A DNA stretch of 64,000 nt from Formosimonas limnophila (GTDB lineage Bacteria; Pseudomonadota; Gammaproteobacteria; Burkholderiales; Burkholderiaceae), in assembly GCF_014652675.1 (NCBI RefSeq), contig NZ_BMZG01000011.1, positions 429 to 64,428 of the forward strand. The letters are read 5' to 3'. The notes beneath the pieces are model-generated. The model did no database searches and was not told the origin of the DNA. It worked only from the letters and a program-made list of their open reading frames with translations. A program made the position numbers and the translations under genes. Numbering within the stretch: the first letter of the stretch is position 1; each line of letters opens with the position of its first letter. Shown here piece after piece: positions 18,775-26,965 of this stretch.

Positions 18775-19832
18775 AAACGGCCCTTAATTTTATGGAGCAG
18801 CTTTTGTGCCATGCCGCCACTGATCACACCGAGTTTTTGCATGACCGATAGGCCTTTCTCGGCGGCCATGCGCTCCTTGTTGTTGGTCAATTGCAAGGCT
18901 TGGCCAACCTTGCTAAGTAAACGGGTCGGGGACAGTTTTTCTGTGCTGGTGAGAATGGTGGCATGGTTGTCTTCAATGGCCTTGGCATGATCGTCGGCCT
19001 GCTTTTGTGTCACGCTGACCGTGTTTTTACCGATGCGCTGGGCATCAATCGCCTTGCTGATGGCCTGCAAAGTGGTGGTGTCTTTGGTCGTGATCATGTG
19101 CATGACCCGTAGCGCATGTTTACAGGCCACCCCATTGAGCTTGGGGTTGCGGATTTTAGGAAAACCCGTCTCAATGCGCCCCAAGGCAAAACCACCAATG
19201 CTGGCAATGTAGCGATACCAGAACGTGTGTCGCCCGCAGTCACAGTTAAACCGCAAGTGACCACGGCTCATGCGCAGTGCTGCCGCTGGAGCGGTCATGG
19301 GGGAGGCCACCGCGCTGGCAAACTCCAAAAAATCAACTTCCACAAAATGCCGATGCACGCCTTTGGTTCGGCCACTGGCCGATGTCACAAAACGAAATAC
19401 ACTGCCCCGTGCGCCTGCAAACATCGCCCACTTGATGTGCTCATTGGCACGTTTGCGGTCAATCCCTGCCGATAAGTTGATGGTTTGCTGGGCGGTGATA
19501 CCGCCCTTGAACTGCTTGCCCACCCGTTTAACATGGTCAGTGAACCGTGCCAAATCACCTGCCGTGATCCTGCGTGGTTGTCCATCCAAGGTGGTCATTA
19601 AAAGATGATAGGCTGTGTGGCTGCTGTTGACAGGTTTACCATTGGCTGATTTGTCGTGACCGCTCGTGTCGCGTCCATGAGCAATGACTTCGGGGGCGAG
19701 AATGCCCACCGCCTTTTTGCGCCGCTCAGAGTCCAACTTGGCTCGCTGTTGGGCTTCTTTGGCCGTGCCTGCGATTTTGGTGAGCGGGGTACGAAGTGCA
19801 GGAGTACGGGTTTGTTTAACGATGTTGCCCAT
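18771..19832 (-). CDS. Prophage protein with a SWIM-like zinc site
   Basis: 353 residues from the ATG at 19832, chosen because GAGG lies six bases upstream; an upstream in-frame ATG at 19925 has no such site. A CxC pair near residue 196 (FNCDCGRHTFWYR) and a CxH pair near 238 (ACKHALRVM) match the CxCx(n)CxH pattern of SWIM zinc fingers, which bind DNA or protein. The N-terminus is basic (KIAGTAKEAQQRAKLDSERRKK). The start overlaps the upstream LysM-like gene by 17 bases and the stop overlaps the next gene by four. A zinc module inside a tail-gene block is unusual. Family assignment is by motif only. Confidence 0.55.
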   Translation of the reverse strand: MGNIVKQTRTPALRTPLTKIAGTAKEAQQRAKLDSERRKKAVGILAPEVIAHGRDTSGHDKSANGKPVNSSHTAYHLLMTTLDGQPRRITAGDLARFTDHVKRVGKQFKGGITAQQTINLSAGIDRKRANEHIKWAMFAGARGSVFRFVTSASGRTKGVHRHFVEVDFLEFASAVASPMTAPAAALRMSRGHLRFNCDCGRHTFWYRYIASIGGFALGRIETGFPKIRNPKLNGVACKHALRVMHMITTKDTTTLQAISKAIDAQRIGKNTVSVTQKQADDHAKAIEDNHATILTSTEKLSPTRLLSKVGQALQLTNNKERMAAEKGLSVMQKLGVISGGMAQKLLHKIKGRL

Positions 19833-20145
19833 GAAAGCCTCGTGATGCGGGTAAGTTGTCGAATTGCGCAAGGTTTTTAAGCTCGCGCAGTTTTTGTGGT
19901 GTGGGTAAAACCAACACCCGCTCACTCATGGGGGTTTCTACACTGTTCAAACCCGCTGCGGCCATCACGGTTAAAAACTCATCAGGAATACCATAGACAC
20001 GGCGCGACACCAGCGTTAAGTCGTGCCGTTCATCGGGTTTGGTTTGATAGCGAATCGCAGGCTGCCACGGTTTGACCCGCACGGAGAAATCACGCACCAG
20101 TTTGACGAAGTGTGCACAGGCCATGCTGTTCGACTCAATCAACAT
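19816..20145 (-). CDS. LysM/gp53-like baseplate or tail protein X-type protein
   Basis: 109 residues. The core DLTLVSRRVYGIPDEFL, then MAAAGLNS and ERVLVLPTPQKL, matches the compact LysM-like pattern of phage tail protein X and of T4 gp53: an RxYG-type helix, then a Pro-preceded beta strand. These proteins attach to the tail tube end or baseplate wedge. The start lies seven bases inside the methyltransferase stop, an overlapping coding arrangement. Confidence 0.5.
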   Translation of the reverse strand: MLIESNSMACAHFVKLVRDFSVRVKPWQPAIRYQTKPDERHDLTLVSRRVYGIPDEFLTVMAAAGLNSVETPMSERVLVLPTPQKLRELKNLAQFDNLPASRGFHGQHR

Positions 20146-21350
20146 AGCTCTGGCTCTAAGATTGGCCCATCACTCAATCTGGCCTGTTGCAGTGCGGCGT
20201 ATGTTTCATTGAGCTCGCAGCCCAGCCACTGGCGGCCATGCTGTTGGGCCACCACCCCTGTGGTGCCGCTGCCAAAGAATGGATCAAGCACGACATCCCC
20301 CACGCGACTGCCCGCCAAAATACACGGCTCAATCAGTGCAGGCGGATACACCGCAAAATGATCCACGCTGACCTCCTGACACAGACAATCTGCGCTGTGT
20401 GGCGGTACAGGTAGCGTGGGGTTACTTTTTTTACGCCCCCACTTCTGGCGTGAGAGGTGTTGGTGCGCCATGCAATGTCTCGATGCGGTATAGGCTTTGC
20501 CGTCGCTACCCACATAATCGGTCAACAGCTTTTTACCGTTAAAAGGCTTAGTGGATACCGTCCACACGCTGCGCTTGTTGCGCAAGAACGCCCCACTCTC
20601 ATTGCGCTGCCAACGCGCAGAACCTCTCGCATGGAAACTCTGTCTCGTTTGATTGGGCAACTGATGGCCTTCATATTTGGCACTGCCTTTCATGAGCGTG
20701 TCTTTGCGGCCATCGTAAGCGGCGGGCTCTAAAATCGCGTTGTGGTCAAAGTAATAGTGTTTGTTTTTACTGAGTAAGAATACATACTCGTGTGATTTGG
20801 TGCAGCGGTCTTTGACAGACTCAGGCATCGGGTTGTTTTTTGCCCAAATGATGTCTTGCCGTAAAAACCAACCATCGGCCTGCAACGCAAATGCCACCCG
20901 CCAAGGAATGCCAATCAAGTCTTTGGGTTTGAGGTTTTTAAGGTGCACAGGTTTGCCGTGTCGCCCAACCTCTAAGTGCTTACCAAAGGCTTGGTGACGC
21001 TTCTGATATTCAGGGTTTGTGCCACCCTTGCCACTGCCGTTGTAGCTGTCTCCCAAATTGAGCCACAGCGTGCCATCCTCGGTGAGCAGCTCGCGTACCA
21101 AACGAAACACCTCAACCAGATGATTAACGTATTCATCGACGGTTGACTCCAGCCCAATTTGCCCACCATGACCGTAATCACGCAGCCCGAAGTACGGCGG
21201 TGAGGTCACACAGGTTTGTACCTTGACGCCTTGTTCGACCATTTGTTGCATGGAGGTGCGACAGTCACCAAAGTAGACGCGATTGATTGGTTGGCTTGAA
21301 GAGGTTGCTGTTGATGAATGTGGCGTTGATGACTCTGGCAATGGAAACAT
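20139..21350 (-). CDS. Site-specific DNA methyltransferase (N4-cytosine/N6-adenine, beta class)
   Basis: 403 residues. Catalytic motif IV is TSPPYFGLRDYG near residue 50, and the SAM-binding motif DPFFGSGTT lies near 355. The order catalytic then SAM motif defines the beta class, and SPPY is more common in N4-cytosine enzymes. A roughly 80-residue variable region (about 215-300) probably reads the target. No restriction endonuclease is adjacent, so it is an orphan enzyme, most likely protecting phage DNA or altering gene control. It sits between the tail-fibre pair and the gp53-like gene, three bases after the former. Target sequence cannot be predicted. Confidence 0.85.
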   Translation of the reverse strand: MFPLPESSTPHSSTATSSSQPINRVYFGDCRTSMQQMVEQGVKVQTCVTSPPYFGLRDYGHGGQIGLESTVDEYVNHLVEVFRLVRELLTEDGTLWLNLGDSYNGSGKGGTNPEYQKRHQAFGKHLEVGRHGKPVHLKNLKPKDLIGIPWRVAFALQADGWFLRQDIIWAKNNPMPESVKDRCTKSHEYVFLLSKNKHYYFDHNAILEPAAYDGRKDTLMKGSAKYEGHQLPNQTRQSFHARGSARWQRNESGAFLRNKRSVWTVSTKPFNGKKLLTDYVGSDGKAYTASRHCMAHQHLSRQKWGRKKSNPTLPVPPHSADCLCQEVSVDHFAVYPPALIEPCILAGSRVGDVVLDPFFGSGTTGVVAQQHGRQWLGCELNETYAALQQARLSDGPILEPELC

Positions 21351-21352
21351 GA

Positions 21353-21964
21353 TTATCCTAAAGTGGGCAGGTGGAACACAGGCACGATGTTGATCACATG
21401 ATCAATGTCAGTGGCTTGCTTGATTTGATCCTCAAATGCTTGACGTTGACCGATGACACTGGCGCATAGGGCTTGCCATGCGCGTGACTTATCGAGGGTG
21501 CGTTGTCGTAACTCGTTCAAGTCAATGTTGCGGGCAGCAGCAATGCCTTCAAGCAAGGGTGTGGGGTTGTTGTTGTCCAATGCCCAGCTTTCAGCCTCTG
21601 CCGCTTGTAAGTGGTAAGTGTCTCGCTCAACCCGTGGAGCGGGATCTTGTACTGCGTTGTCGATAAAGTCTTGTGCGGCTTGCGCCACTTCAGCCAGTTT
21701 TTGGGTTTTGGCTGTGCTCAACTGCTCGGCTGCTGAAACACTTTGTTCATCCAAAACTTTGCCACCCATGGCGACATAGCTTGTGTACGCATCGAGTAAA
21801 GGGCTGGGCACATCCAGTGGCACAAATGCGCCTGTCATTAAGTTGTGCACCACATCCAATGCCCCTGTGCTGAGGTTGCGCATGAATTGGTAATGCGGTT
21901 TGTCTGTGTCGATGGCAGCGTTTTCGGTGGGTGGGTTATTGGCGGTGCTGTAAGTCGCGTGCAT
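21353..21964 (-). CDS. Tail-fibre-associated protein with DUF4376-like C-terminus
   Basis: 203 residues from the ATG at 21964, which has an AAAGGAAAA site. The C-terminal half (ALDNNNPTPLLEGIAAARNI, then RAWQ and IGQRQAFEDQI) follows the DUF4376 pattern found in proteins encoded next to tail fibres, often as assembly partners. The N-terminal 60 residues resemble the short beta start of such partners. It follows the fibre gene by 13 bases. Confidence 0.65.
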   Translation of the reverse strand: MHATYSTANNPPTENAAIDTDKPHYQFMRNLSTGALDVVHNLMTGAFVPLDVPSPLLDAYTSYVAMGGKVLDEQSVSAAEQLSTAKTQKLAEVAQAAQDFIDNAVQDPAPRVERDTYHLQAAEAESWALDNNNPTPLLEGIAAARNIDLNELRQRTLDKSRAWQALCASVIGQRQAFEDQIKQATDIDHVINIVPVFHLPTLG

Positions 21965-21977
21965 GTGTTTTCCTTTT

Positions 21978-23636
21978 TTACAGTCGAGCGTTGGCTGAAT
22001 AATGAAACTCAAGGGCGATGTTGGAGGTGTAGCCGTTAAAGTGAATGCTATGAATGCCTTTCACCCCCCACTCTATGCCCGCTACTGCAAATGTCGGATT
22101 TGCTGCACTGGTGACCAAACCCGCATTGTTGGCAGTGCCTGATACCGCGTTGTAAATCGTGATGGCTGGTTTAGAAATCATCTCTATCGGAAACTGTGTG
22201 GAGATGGTGTTGATCATCTGGTCGCCCATATCGTTCATGGTGCGTTTGAAACCAGACGCCTGAAAATGGTCAGTAAACGGAGTGCCAACAGGTACATAGG
22301 TGGGATAGCTTTTGCAGTAATACCGCTGGCACTCCATCAACTCGGCACTGAATGGTTTGGGCAACCAAGGACTCGGCTTGATGTTCTCAATGGGGAAATC
22401 ACTTGGGTACAAGCAGTCTTCGACTTTCCATGCGGTGGTGTGAATTTCAATCGACGCTGCTGAGTTGACTTGGAAAAACATCCCTGCATAGCTGCGCTCT
22501 TTGGGGATAGACAGTGGAAAATTAACCTCATCAGGTGCAGGAATATCGAGCACCACGTAAATTCGCTTCCAGTACGGTGTGATTTCTGCCGTTTTGATAA
22601 TGCTTCCCGAACCCGTCTGACTGACCACGCGCTGCACCCCCAATTGACATGGTAAGGTTGGCCCTTCTTCTGGCAAATGGTCTGTGACGTTGTAGGCTTG
22701 GCCGTTGTAGCCCGCAATTCGAGCATAAAGAGAAAACACCACCCGTCGCCCTGCGTAGGTGTAGTAATTCTGTAAAGAGCGGTTTTGAATACTGACCAGA
22801 CCTGCCCCACCCCGATAACAGGCCATAAACCGATCAACGCCACGCGGCAAATCATCATCAATCCCATGTGAAACCGCGCCGTAATGCGAGGGTGAAGTTG
22901 GCCAACGCGCCATCACCACATTGATACCTCCCGTATCGGTGGCACGTCCGCCATGCACCACAAAACAATCAGCGGTGTACGGTAAAGTGACTTTAGGGAT
23001 ATTAAAGTTGGTGTTCTCCTGCCAGATGTCCATGCCGCCATTGGTCAACAGATTATTATTGGCTCCGACATCAGAGAACTTGGCAAAAAGCTGATCTAAG
23101 CCTAAGTTTTTTTGTACCTGAGTTTGTTGGACTGGTGAGAGGGCTTGCAAGTCATAGCGCACCAGAGGCAATTGAGCGAGGATATTAAAAACACTCGCCG
23201 CATTCGGATCAACCACAACGCTGATCGCATCGTTGGGCAATGCACTGGTGCCGAGTAGATACGCGCCAACCACATCAACGGTGTCGCTGATGTAAATGAC
23301 TGGTGCGCTAACGTTGGCATAGACCGCAAACAGAACATCGCCCGCCCAAAACCCCACTTCATAGGCAAACCATGGTGCACCTGCTGGCGCACGCAATCCC
23401 GCCGCATAGACTTGATGAGCGGTCGGGCTGACTTTAGTGCCACCCGCAATCGGGACACGGATTTTTTCTGAGCGTAAGGCGGTTTCTTGGCCTGTCGGTG
23501 TGTATTGACCAGTGCCGTAAGAAATATGGGTGATGTTGACCTGTACGGACTGACCGTTAAGGCCAACCGCACTGGCTAATCCAGCTTGAGTAATCAAGGG
23601 ACGTAAGGCATTGGTTGTGGGGGCTGCTGTGACCAT
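21978..23636 (-). CDS. Phage tail-collar fibre protein
   Basis: 552 residues. The first 150 match the tail-collar fibre N-terminus (DUF3751-like): THISYGTGQYTPTGQETAL, then the GAPWFAYEVGFW and VFAVYANVS-type strands that attach fibres to the baseplate. A short helical linker (LPLVRYDLQALSPVQQTQV) leads to a receptor-binding region that begins NLLTNGGMDIWQE with TADCFVV, a pattern common in host-binding fibre tips. The gene is first in its block, 20-30 bases after the predicted start from promoter copy C. Confidence 0.75.
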   Translation of the reverse strand: MVTAAPTTNALRPLITQAGLASAVGLNGQSVQVNITHISYGTGQYTPTGQETALRSEKIRVPIAGGTKVSPTAHQVYAAGLRAPAGAPWFAYEVGFWAGDVLFAVYANVSAPVIYISDTVDVVGAYLLGTSALPNDAISVVVDPNAASVFNILAQLPLVRYDLQALSPVQQTQVQKNLGLDQLFAKFSDVGANNNLLTNGGMDIWQENTNFNIPKVTLPYTADCFVVHGGRATDTGGINVVMARWPTSPSHYGAVSHGIDDDLPRGVDRFMACYRGGAGLVSIQNRSLQNYYTYAGRRVVFSLYARIAGYNGQAYNVTDHLPEEGPTLPCQLGVQRVVSQTGSGSIIKTAEITPYWKRIYVVLDIPAPDEVNFPLSIPKERSYAGMFFQVNSAASIEIHTTAWKVEDCLYPSDFPIENIKPSPWLPKPFSAELMECQRYYCKSYPTYVPVGTPFTDHFQASGFKRTMNDMGDQMINTISTQFPIEMISKPAITIYNAVSGTANNAGLVTSAANPTFAVAGIEWGVKGIHSIHFNGYTSNIALEFHYSANARL

Positions 23637-23664
23637 GGGGCGATTGTTCTATTGAAAAAAAAAC

Positions 23665-23707
23665 ATTATCGCCATGGATTTTTTAGGGTCTGGTGGATTT
23701 TTCCAAA
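23665..23707 (-). promoter_or_regulatory. Phage promoter box, copy C (ahead of the tail fibre)
   Basis: On the minus strand TTTGGAAAAATCCACC begins at 23707 and GATAAT lies at 23670-23665 with a TG extension. Between them the sequence CCTAAAAAA and CCATG is shared with copy D at the same positions. The fibre start at 23636 follows the expected transcript start near 23658. Confidence 0.6.
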
Positions 23708-23911
23708 ACCCCAACGCCTTTATTTGCAAAACAATGTGAAACCTGATAAATTGAGTGAAAGTTTTTTGAATTAAGTCGTGTGAAAAATCACATCGGCATG
23801 ACAGGTTTGGTGGAGTTACAAGGATATATTGAGGTACATGTTGAAATCTCATTTGGGTTGGAAGTTCTAATTTCCGTTTATGGTTCGTTACTCATCATTA
23901 CAGGAGTTATT

Positions 23912-23986
23912 ATGAAAAATTCATTTAACAGTTTTATTGCATTAAGTGTTTGGTGCGGAATGGCGTTCCTGCGGAGGCTTTGGTAA
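23912..23986 (+). CDS. Candidate 24-residue hydrophobic peptide
   Basis: The ATG at 23912 has a strong CAGGAG site five bases upstream. The peptide MKNSFNSFIALSVWCGMAFL ends in a basic RRLW, as in small membrane peptides. The frame is open upstream to a GTG at 23780 and would add a second membrane segment (LISVYGSLLIITGVI), giving a holin-like form, but that start has no ribosome site. The stop codon lies inside the tRNA-like element that follows. Minus-strand genes flank it on both sides. Confidence 0.35.
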   Translation: MKNSFNSFIALSVWCGMAFLRRLW

Positions 23987-24081
23987 GATAAATTTCCAAC
24001 CCAGACGAGATATTGATTTGTATTGATTTATATTCTTGCCAAAAGTGAACGCAGGAGGTTCGATTCCTCCTCTCCGCACCA
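23971..24081 (+). ncRNA. tRNA-like RNA element ending in CCA
   Basis: The 3' part is a clear tRNA end: T stem GGAGG/CCTCC around the TTCGATT loop (24056-24072), then TCTCCGC, discriminator A and CCA at 24081. The 5' half of a 7-bp acceptor, GCGGAGG, lies at 23971-23977 with one wobble. Instead of D and anticodon arms there is one long helix: TTTGGTAAGA near 23979-23988 pairs with TCTTGCCAAA near 24034-24043, enclosing an AT-rich loop of about 45 nt. No normal anticodon arm or D arm is visible. It is followed by a strong terminator. It may be a degenerate phage tRNA, a tRNA-like decoy or regulatory RNA, or a relic of an attachment site. Confidence 0.5.
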
Positions 24082-24085
24082 ATTG

Positions 24086-24577
24086 CTAAACGGTAGTGAT
24101 GATCAAATCATCACTACCGTTTGTTTTTTCAAACGCATTAAGTGCTCTCATAATCTCACGACTGGTTTGTGCCTGCAAGCAAGCCGCAAGTACTGCCATT
24201 TGCGCACAGGTAACTCCATCGTAAATTCTTACATCAAACCCTGACTCGGTGAGCGCATGGGTTTCAATGTTTGGCCGTGTACCTGCCGTACTGTCACTGA
24301 ATGTCAGCCGCCCACTGTTCTGATAGTAAAAATAGGCATCTACTGCTGCTTTGATGTCCTTATCCTTAAATAAAAAATCACATTGCGTCAGTGCTATGTC
24401 ATTACTGATTAAAGCAGCGGTTTTGAAACGGGCTTCGGCTCGTGGCTTTTGTTCGTGTATGTGTAACGTGTTGTGGCTCAAGTCGAGTAAAGCATATATC
24501 GTGGCACCGCCATTCTTTGCACCTGCATAACCCACCATCGTGGCCTGAATCAATTGCGTTTTAATGGTCGTTGTCAT
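24086..24577 (-). CDS. Hypothetical phage structural protein, 163 residues
   Basis: No family recognised. Mixed alpha/beta protein (ATIYALLDLSHNTLHIHEQK, DIALTQCDFLFKDKDIKAAV). The start overlaps the stop of the 261-residue gene in an ATGA junction, and it is the last gene of the J-to-fibre block. Its final codons lie inside the terminator stem that serves the opposite strand, which fixes its C-terminal sequence as part of a hairpin. Confidence 0.55.
   Translation of the reverse strand: MTTTIKTQLIQATMVGYAGAKNGGATIYALLDLSHNTLHIHEQKPRAEARFKTAALISNDIALTQCDFLFKDKDIKAAVDAYFYYQNSGRLTFSDSTAGTRPNIETHALTESGFDVRIYDGVTCAQMAVLAACLQAQTSREIMRALNAFEKTNGSDDLIITTV
24088..24129 (+). terminator. Terminator of the tRNA-like transcript
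   Basis: A perfect 16-bp stem (24088-24103 with 24107-24122) with loop CAA is followed on the plus strand by GTTTTTT. The opposite side lacks a T run, so it acts mainly on plus-strand transcripts. It starts seven bases after the CCA of the tRNA-like element. Confidence 0.85.
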
Positions 24578-25359
24578 GGTAACTGATCCATGTAACCCAC
24601 AGTCTCAAGTGTGGGGTCGGTGCTGTTGAACACAAACGCATCGCTGTTGTGCGTAGTGGTGTAAACATGATGACGGCGTTGCACTTCATCTGGCTTGACC
24701 AACACCACATGCTTGACCAGAGTCAACCCATCATCGGGTGATGGAGGTTTAAAGTACGGAATCTCACAGTTAAAGGTTAAATCAACCACCAAGACAGTGA
24801 GGTTGGTTTGTTCCCCCACCGCGACATTTGAGGCAAACAGGTTGCTGTCCTCTACCCGCATGGCAAATGCGTAGGCATAACCCAAATGCTCAAAGTATGC
24901 CGAGGCGTAACGGTGTCTAAAGTCCGTGCAGTACAGTTTGAATTGCGAGACCATCGACGAGGCGGTGTCACCATCCGCACAAAAGAATGCCACCTGTACC
25001 CGTAAGTCGTTTTTATCCACACGCACGTGCATTCGATTACCGCTGCCGTCAATGTGCATGTATTTTTGCTGGGCAATGGGACGTGCACTACTCAATGAGG
25101 TGCTGGCGTAGTCCTTACTGGTTGCCACGAGCACCACAGGCAAAGGGGCATTTTGTCCACCCTCATGGGCCGCCTCACGCCAACTTTTGAGCATGCGATC
25201 CGCTTGATCGACCATGCGGCCATCCACCAAAGCGAGCTTATCTGCAATGGTGGGGCGTGCCATGAACGTGCGCAGTGGTTTGCTGGTGGCGACCAACTCA
25301 CGCTCAATAAATCGGGCGACATAATCAACCACCCCCGCCTTTAAACTTTGATGATCCAT
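24574..25359 (-). CDS. Hypothetical phage morphogenesis protein, 261 residues
   Basis: No family recognised. Residues 1-90 are mainly helical, and the middle is beta-rich with RVQVAFFCADGD and LTVLVVDLTFNCEIPYF. An AAGGTAAAG site precedes the ATG at 25359. It lies 14 bases after the prohead-protease-like gene and overlaps the next gene by four bases. The size and mixed fold would fit a tail-completion or head-completion protein, but no motif supports a choice. Confidence 0.5.
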   Translation of the reverse strand: MDHQSLKAGVVDYVARFIERELVATSKPLRTFMARPTIADKLALVDGRMVDQADRMLKSWREAAHEGGQNAPLPVVLVATSKDYASTSLSSARPIAQQKYMHIDGSGNRMHVRVDKNDLRVQVAFFCADGDTASSMVSQFKLYCTDFRHRYASAYFEHLGYAYAFAMRVEDSNLFASNVAVGEQTNLTVLVVDLTFNCEIPYFKPPSPDDGLTLVKHVVLVKPDEVQRRHHVYTTTHNSDAFVFNSTDPTLETVGYMDQLP

Positions 25360-25373
25360 TTGTGTGCTTTACC

Positions 25374-26258
25374 TTAAAACATCATGCGTTGTGCCAAAGC
25401 GTCTTGTTCTCGTGCCAGTCGTTGAGTTTCTTGCTGCTGCTCACTGTCCACCACTGAGTCCAATGTCAGTGACAGAAAAGCTTTGACCTTTTGCTCAATA
25501 GCCTGCGCACTGATCGGGTGCAAGTGACTGGACTCGCTGGGGGTTATTTCTTTGTCCCGTTCAGTGATGACGCTGTCCAATGTTTCGCTCGATAGGCTTA
25601 AGGCTTGCGTCAGGTGGTTGTTATGCTCTTTGAGTTGCATCATGGCTGCTTTAAGGGTTTGGATGGCTTGCGATTCGCTCAAATCATCGGCTTCATTGAC
25701 ACCATCAAGCCAAACCACATCGTAGGATGCCGCTTGGCTCGCACTGTCCAATGTGGCAAATGCCCGATTGCCGCTGAAATTCGGCTCCATCACAAAATCC
25801 ATGCCATGGAAACAGTAGTTGTCACCACGCCCACTGATCACCGTCGAAAACCCACCCACCCTGTTGACCATGTGATTCTGATAGGCGGTGCGTCCTGCTT
25901 CATTGTCTAAAAACTCGACTTCATGTTCAATGTCGCCATTCTCGTAACCACGCAGGTAAATGATGCGGTGTGACGGTTCAAGCGTGACCACTTTGCCATC
26001 GACAATGCCGCCCTCTTCGGGCTCCATGCCAAACACCCGACGCGGCCAATGACCGTAGTAGCCTTGCATGTCGCCCTTGCGCACGCGCTCCTGAACGGCA
26101 GATGAGTTGACAGCATCCATCAAGCGAGGGATATTGAAGTCACGACTTTGACCGCGATAGGTGCGCATGCGCTGTTTGGCATTGAAGCGAATCAGGCCGC
26201 TGCGTTTAATGGCGGTTAATGTACCTTGTGATTTGGTTGGATTGGTTTTTGTGGTCAT
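25374..26258 (-). CDS. Prohead-protease/scaffold-like protein
   Basis: 294 residues. The arrangement GYYGHWPRRVFG near residue 67, PSHRIIYLRGYENG near 95 and VGGFSTVISGRG near 135 resembles the T4 gp21-type head protease pattern, which has a catalytic His in a GHP-like turn and a nucleophile Ser in a GxS turn. The C-terminal 80 residues are charged and Gln-rich (SEQQQETQRLAREQDALAQ), as in fused scaffolds. Such proteases trim the scaffold before DNA packaging. It is odd that no major capsid protein is recognisable next to it. The start overlaps the upstream gene in an ATGA junction. The call rests on motif pattern alone. Confidence 0.45.
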   Translation of the reverse strand: MTTKTNPTKSQGTLTAIKRSGLIRFNAKQRMRTYRGQSRDFNIPRLMDAVNSSAVQERVRKGDMQGYYGHWPRRVFGMEPEEGGIVDGKVVTLEPSHRIIYLRGYENGDIEHEVEFLDNEAGRTAYQNHMVNRVGGFSTVISGRGDNYCFHGMDFVMEPNFSGNRAFATLDSASQAASYDVVWLDGVNEADDLSESQAIQTLKAAMMQLKEHNNHLTQALSLSSETLDSVITERDKEITPSESSHLHPISAQAIEQKVKAFLSLTLDSVVDSEQQQETQRLAREQDALAQRMMF

Positions 26259-26965
26259 TTGTGAAGTTCCATGTGAATGAAGTGCACGTGGGCATGCTGG
26301 GCAATGTTTGCGAGTTGTAAGCCATTGGCAAGGGCTGGTAAAACCATATCGACGGTGCGCATGTCCAAGGCTGATAAGTTTGCCACCCCGTACAAGCCAA
26401 TACCGTTGTCATTGCTGTTGACGAAGCGGCGCATGATGGCAATCATGAGCACAAACTTTGCACCAAGTACCGAACGCAGGGCAGGCAATACACGCAAGAG
26501 GTATTCGCCTGTCTCGGCCAAGTCTGAGATACTGACCTGAACACGTGAAGTGAGCCAGTAGCGGGTTTGTTTGCCCTTAATCTCATTGGCCGTTTTAAGG
26601 TGTAACGGATAGGGTTTGTTCTTCTCTTGCCACATTTGATCGGCTGCCCACTCATTGGGGTACAACAGTTGCAAAAACGTTCTCAGAAAATGCAGCCCAC
26701 GCTTGGGGTTTTTGACTTTCCAAGCCTTAAACAAGTAACGCATGCGTTCTTCATCATCGATGCGCAGCAAGGTCAAGCCGTCGCGTTTAACGAACCGCTC
26801 GACCACTTCAAAGCGTCCGAGGTGTGGCATGCCGTACACGTCAATATCGTTGATTTTGGTGCGCAGTGTGCCCTCAAACACTTGGCTGACAACGTCGCGC
26901 AAGGCTTCGTCGAGCTGTCGTTCGTCACTGTCATATACTTTGGGGGAAAGTAGGTTGTCGTGCAT
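26255..26965 (-). CDS. Baseplate/tail protein I-like protein
   Basis: 236 residues from the ATG at 26965, which shares a base with the baseplate J stop (TGATG). An alternative in-frame ATG lies at 26977. The segment RMRYLFKAWKVKNPKRGLHF followed by LRTFLQLLYPNEW recalls phage P2 gpI-type tail proteins and their DUF2612-like relatives, encoded immediately after baseplate J. Gene order supports this more than sequence does. Confidence 0.45.
   Translation of the reverse strand: MHDNLLSPKVYDSDERQLDEALRDVVSQVFEGTLRTKINDIDVYGMPHLGRFEVVERFVKRDGLTLLRIDDEERMRYLFKAWKVKNPKRGLHFLRTFLQLLYPNEWAADQMWQEKNKPYPLHLKTANEIKGKQTRYWLTSRVQVSISDLAETGEYLLRVLPALRSVLGAKFVLMIAIMRRFVNSNDNGIGLYGVANLSALDMRTVDMVLPALANGLQLANIAQHAHVHFIHMELHK

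Noticed and set aside
24051-24081. tmRNA or a normal tRNA
   Set aside because: The 3' end is tRNA-like, but the tmRNA 5' end, tag reading frame and pseudoknots are missing, and no regular D or anticodon arm can be drawn.
24051-24081. Copy of the tRNA-Phe 3' end (attachment-site duplicate)
   Set aside because: Only the universally conserved TTCGATTCC core is shared. T-stem and acceptor bases differ from the tRNA at 38919-38994.
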